DNA from: Nipponacmea schrenckii
Lineage: Eukaryota > Mollusca > Gastropoda > Lottiidae
Direction of reading: 5' to 3'
Length of the DNA: 64,000 nucleotides
Assembly (NCBI GenBank): GCA_030562195.1
Contig: CM060202.1
Coordinates: forward strand, 27,886,317-27,950,316
Both the position numbers and the translations under genes were made by a program. Under the pieces are notes generated by a model. It saw only the letters and a program-made list of their open reading frames with translations, searched no databases and was not told the origin of the DNA. Position 1 is the first letter of the stretch, and each line of letters opens with the position of its first letter. Shown piece after piece: positions 60,110-64,000 of this stretch.

Positions 60110-60172
60110 TATCCACACAATGTCAAGTTATCACGAACTGCGTCTGATGCCTTGACCGAAATAGTACGGTAC
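60110..60172 (+). repeat. single diverged L unit
   Basis: CACACAATGTCAAGTTATCA, CGAACTGCGTCTGATGCC and TTGACCGAAATAGTAC align to one unit of array L at 35.0 kb. Confidence 0.45.
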
Positions 60173-61017
60173 CACATACAGCCAATCATATCCTCGTTTA
60201 GTATTCAACCAATTACATACTTTGCTAAATTAAGGATTCCTTAATATAAATAGGGTTTTCCAGGATATGCTTTAATAAAATTGTATTGTATGGTCCAGTC
60301 TTTATTAAAAGTATTATTAGTAAGTAGAAATAAAGACAAATTGTGTTGGCCATATTCGAAAATTCCAAAGAACACAACTTATGTAAGACCCTTGTCAGAT
60401 CATAGGTGAACAGTGAATTAAACTAGAGAAACAACGCGAAAATAAGGCCCAGATCTAAATTTGAATAAAAAATTATTTTACAATAATTTAGCGTAGTACT
60501 AAATTGTTCAAAAATAATACAGTTTTAGTTTGTTATATTCAATTGTACTCGAATGAATGAGGTCTTGGTAAACTCAATCGTGAAATGCTGTAAGGAGTAA
60601 TGGATGTTTCCTTTCCGTTTGAAATCGTTGGTGACTTTAACAAGATCTATATATTTCAAAATATATTAATCCGTTTAACTTTTCAGCTTTATACTGAAGT
60701 TATATTAACTTGAACTTGTAACCAACTTCCCTTACAAGGCAGGCGAAGTCTAACTCTATAATCATCAACTTCACTATCCATCCAGATATAGACTTTTTAA
60801 TTGCCTTATAACAAATGAAATAAAATGAATGAGTTTTACATCCTGCTCTTCTGTCTGCACTGTGCTAATGGAGATGGGCAACGTCATGCAGTGTGCAATG
60901 AGACAGAAGCCTATACCGACATTCTTAACCCTGTTCAAGCTTGGTTTTTTCATCCACCTAATCTGTTTATTTGTGACATAATGTTCTTACAAACATTTTT
61001 TATGTGGTATTCTTCAG
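60173..61017. other. unique DNA with a reversed SINE tail fragment
   Basis: No gene recognised. A reversed tail piece lies at about 60845-60912 (GTGCTAATGGAGATGGGCAA, CGTCATGCAGTGTGCAATGA). The 66-codon frame at 60825 overlaps it and is not a gene. Confidence 0.5.
60845..60912 (-). mobile_element. SINE tail fragment
   Basis: The reverse complement of the tail words seen at 59.98 kb (TCATTGCACACTGCATGACG, TTGCCCATCTCCATTAGC). Head and CATTT terminus are absent. Confidence 0.5.
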
Positions 61018-61600
61018 AGGAATAGTACCTTTTGAAATGGACATAACATATAAAAACTGTTTTTAGGTGGTATTCTTCCAAGGAATACTACTTTTCAAAT
61101 GGACATAACATATTAGTCTCTACCATGGTCAATAAGAGCATATAATCATCAGTTGAACTTACCAGGTGTCATGAATACAGGATAGGATCTCGATATAACA
61201 AAAACAATATATACAATAAACTAAGTAATTACTGTTAAACGCTTTTAAATTACTTAGTTTAATAGATTTTTACCTTGGTACGTTGATTAATTAGCTAATA
61301 GAGTGATTCTGCCATTAGTTATGACACCAAGTCAATCCACCCATGAACAATAAACATTTTCGACCATTTGTTTGGTGATCCTAAGAACTGGGAAACTCTT
61401 TAGGGGAATAACTTTGACAGGAATAGTACATCTTCAAATGGAAATAACATATAACGTCTAAACCTCAGTCAATAAGAGTATAATTCTATATTCATCAGTT
61501 GGATGAACCAGGTGCCATGAATATAGAATAGGATCTTTATATAACACCATGTGAATTAAACTAAGTAAATGTAGTTTAATAGATTTTTACTAAGTTAAAT
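61018..61600 (+). repeat. local duplication, two to three copies
   Basis: AGGAATAGTACCTTTTGAAA (61018), AGGAATACTACTTTTCAAAT (61080) and AGGAATAGTACATCTTCAAA (about 61420) start related segments. TCAATAAGAGCATATAATCA, CAGGTGTCATGAATACAGGA and TAGGATCTCGATATAAC are matched about 320 bp later by TCAATAAGAGTATAATTC, CAGGTGCCATGAATATAGAA and TAGGATCTTTATATAAC. Both copies end in AAACTAAGTAA with a TAGATTTTTAC segment nearby. Confidence 0.7.
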
Positions 61601-62127
61601 GGAATTAGAAGATTACGTCACCGAGCAAGTCCACTGATGGACAAAGAACAGTTTTGAATCCCCCTGGGACCCCAGGATTGGATGTCATAGCTTATTATAG
61701 AAATTCAAGCCGATCTTAACGCAGCTATAAAAAAAATCTAATATGAAAATGTCTCAAAAGTGTTAAATATTAGTCTGTCTTACCTATGGGTATCACACTC
61801 TCTATAGCAGCCAGATTTATGTCGAGCAAATTAAACAGGTTGTAAATTTTTTCATGTGTATCAGGGACACTAATCATCAATTTGTACCATTCTAATTTTC
61901 AGTGAAACACCTGCTGTTCCTGCAATTCCACTAAAACTAAGTTTTTGATGATATCAATAGTCATAAAAACTGCGTATGTCACATAATATAAAGACCCTTT
62001 GTAATATAGAGTTAAAAAAACTTATAATTTTAGAGTAATTATAGGAACCACGGACATCTGATTGAATATTAGAATAGAGCGAATTGATCATGAGGACTTT
62101 GATACATATACAATTAACCCGGACCAG

Positions 62128-62205
62128 GATAATATACAATTATTCTGGGAACATATACAATTATTCTGGGAACATATGCAATAATTCTGGGAACATATAC
62201 AACTA
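62128..62205 (+). repeat. 21-bp tandem repeat, about 3.7 copies
   Basis: Unit AATTATTCTGGGAACATATAC, with one copy carrying ATATGCAATAA. Confidence 0.85.
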
Positions 62206-62289
62206 GAACCGTTAGACGGTACCAAGGCAGTGCGCGTCCCTTCTATTGCATGGGTGAAACGTTGCATTTATATTATCCAATTCCATAAT

Positions 62290-63990
62290 AATAACTAGAC
62301 CTGTTTGTAACAGTTGTGCAGCTTCCGAGATATTTAGAATTTGTTAATCTCCTGGCTGTCATTTAAAATAGAACTAACCACGCCTACTCAGTATAATGAC
62401 TTGTTTTGATTGGTTGCGATACTAAAACTGGAAATGTCAAAATTTGTGTCTTGACCAAACGATAAGAAATCAACACAATTTGACTTTATAACCTGTTACA
62501 TTATCTTCTTAACTCTTCTTGTAACATTTATATCTGCTTAATTAGTGTGTAAAACAAAAAGTCGAAAAAACAAATTTGAGATTACAAATTGATCTCGGAT
62601 TTCATTAACTTTCCAAATCGTTGATACTTGTTAATTTGTTTATTTATTTATTTATCAATCTTAATTTAGGTGTAGTAGGAACATTAGATCCTGCAATTTG
62701 TGGCAAGTTGCCATGGTATAACATAGAGACATCAAATTAACAGCGCGGCTTTACATCTTTAAGAGAGTATTTTATAGAGATCCGTCCCTTATACCACTAG
62801 TCCACTCAACTGTACATTATTTTTGCTTAAGAGAATATCATTTAAAATTCTAAAGGTTGTCATTTCCTTTCAAATATTCCATATCATACATCGCCCACAA
62901 CGAGAAATGAACAATCATTCCTTTTATTTAAGATATATAATATCTTTGAATCATTTTAACTGGATTAATTTTTAATCGTAAAAAAATTAAAATCAAAATA
63001 ACAATTCAAAAATCGGTTTCCATATATATTTCGCCAATCGGTATAGATTCTATATACATGTAATGAAAATAACACAAATTGAATTATCCTCCGAGACCCT
63101 ATTTCGATTTAAAGAAAAATACACACAGTTAGTATAGAAGAAATTACAAAATTTGCAAATTTTAAACGTGCAATTTTGATCAAATATCAAGTGTTATACA
63201 CATATAGCATATGGAAAGAATAACTAGACCTGTTTGTAACAGTTCTGCAGCTTTCGAGCTATTTAGAATTTGTTGGTCTCCTGGCTGTCATTTAAGGATA
63301 GAATGTAGATTGATTTTGCATTTATTTGGAGAGATGATTTATTCATGATTTAACACGTGACATTTGAGCTTGTTAATAGACTGGCAATCATTAAGGTTTG
63401 TGATGTAAAAATATCTAGGCTTAACCACGCCCACAAAGTCCAATGACTTGTGTTGGAAACTTCAACTGGAAATGTCAAAATTTGTGAATTGACCGTTTTA
63501 TAGGAAAAATTTGAAATTTGTAATTGCCGATAAACCGAAAGTTTACATTTTGCTATAAAGCTTAATATGTCATTGGATAGAACGTATCACATTTGTACAG
63601 GTATAAAGATCGCCAAAGGTCAACGTCACAATATACACCTTCGAAGTTTTTATAATTTTTAATCGTAAAAAAAAACAAAATCAAATTAAAAATTCAAAAA
63701 TCAGTTTCCATATAAATTTCGGTAATCGGTTATAGATTCTATATACATGTACATCAAAATAACACATATTGACTTATCCTCCGAGACCCTATTTTCGATT
63801 GAAAGAAAAATACAAACAGTGATGTAAAATATCTGGGCTTAACCACGCCCACAAGTCTAATGACTTGTTTTGATTGGTTGGGATAACTGGAAATGTCAAA
63901 ATTTGTGTCTTGACCAACAGATAAGAAATTAACACAATCAGACTTTATGACCTGTTGCATTTATATCTGTTTAATTAGAGTGTAATTTTA
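62290..63990 (+). repeat. interleaved segmental duplications
   Basis: Segment a (ATAACTAGACCTGTTTGTAA, CTCCTGGCTGTCATTTAA) occurs at 62290 and 63219. Segment b (AACCACGCC, TAATGACTTGTTTTGATTGG, CTGGAAATGTCAAAATTTGT) at about 62378, 63424 and 63842. Segment c (TTTTTAATCGTAAAAAAA, CGGTATAGATTCTATATACA, TTATCCTCCGAGACCCTATT) at about 62968 and 63655. The order is a-b, c, a-b, c, b, so a block of about 0.7-1 kb was duplicated, with later deletions. No coding is recognised. It may be a decayed mobile element. Confidence 0.7.
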
Positions 63991-64000
63991 TTCTTAAACT

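Noticed and set aside
60825..61025. 66-codon gene on the + strand
   Set aside because: Its middle is a reversed SINE tail, and the N- and C-terminal parts are AT-rich with no recognised similarity.

Overview
This 64 kb window is AT-rich, gene-poor eukaryotic nuclear DNA. No protein-coding gene, rRNA or canonical tRNA can be recognised in it. A tRNA-derived SINE with a CATTT-type 3' tail, dispersed copies of a TATGCTTACTCTTCTAGACACC-type repeat, small foldback elements and very dense minisatellites together suggest a marine lophotrochozoan, most likely a mollusc. That assignment is from memory of repeat styles, not from a gene. The window could be intergenic or lie inside long introns.

Layout. 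0-5.5 kb: mostly unique AT-rich DNA with T/A-rich low-complexity patches, two copies of dispersed repeat Q and one NRF1-type site. 5.5-8.8 kb: first array cluster (75-, 86-, 46- and 42-bp units). 11.2-14.8 kb: a 76-bp array, then a long 46-bp array in the opposite orientation to the first. 17.0-22.1 kb: 69-, 19-, 86- and 46-bp arrays around a somewhat GC-richer block with a CTCF-like site. 23.5-30.5 kb: 57-, 51-, 75/81- and 69-bp arrays. 31-38 kb: mainly unique, with a 38-bp inverted-repeat pair, the longest non-repetitive open frame and a short 72-bp repeat. 38.5-39.9 kb: 86-bp array, the reverse complement of the one at 20 kb. 40.3 kb: a 216-bp palindrome. 43.9-45.3 kb: 43-bp and 86-bp arrays side by side. 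48.5-50.9 kb: degenerate 69-bp-family copies and a 60-bp array. 52.0 kb: a foldback MITE-like element. 53.0-57.5 kb: four arrays nearly end to end (46, 41, 40, 76 bp). 59.1-59.6 kb: a SINE with recognisable box A and box B. 61-64 kb: local segmental duplications.

By my count about 18 kb (roughly 28%) is tandem array with units of 19-86 bp. Several families recur at loci far apart and in both orientations (46 bp at four loci; 69 bp at four or more; 76 bp, 86 bp-B, 86 bp-H and 72/40 bp at two each), so they have moved as well as expanded. The most interesting signal is that the 69-bp family and the 40.3 kb palindrome carry a hammerhead-ribozyme-like core (CTGATGA, a short hairpin, then GAAAC). 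In the palindrome both arms keep a three-base CAC/GTG stem I. This resembles ribozyme-bearing Penelope-like elements and retrozymes, although the tandem copies look decayed. Most long open frames in the window are by-products of tandem units that lack stop codons.
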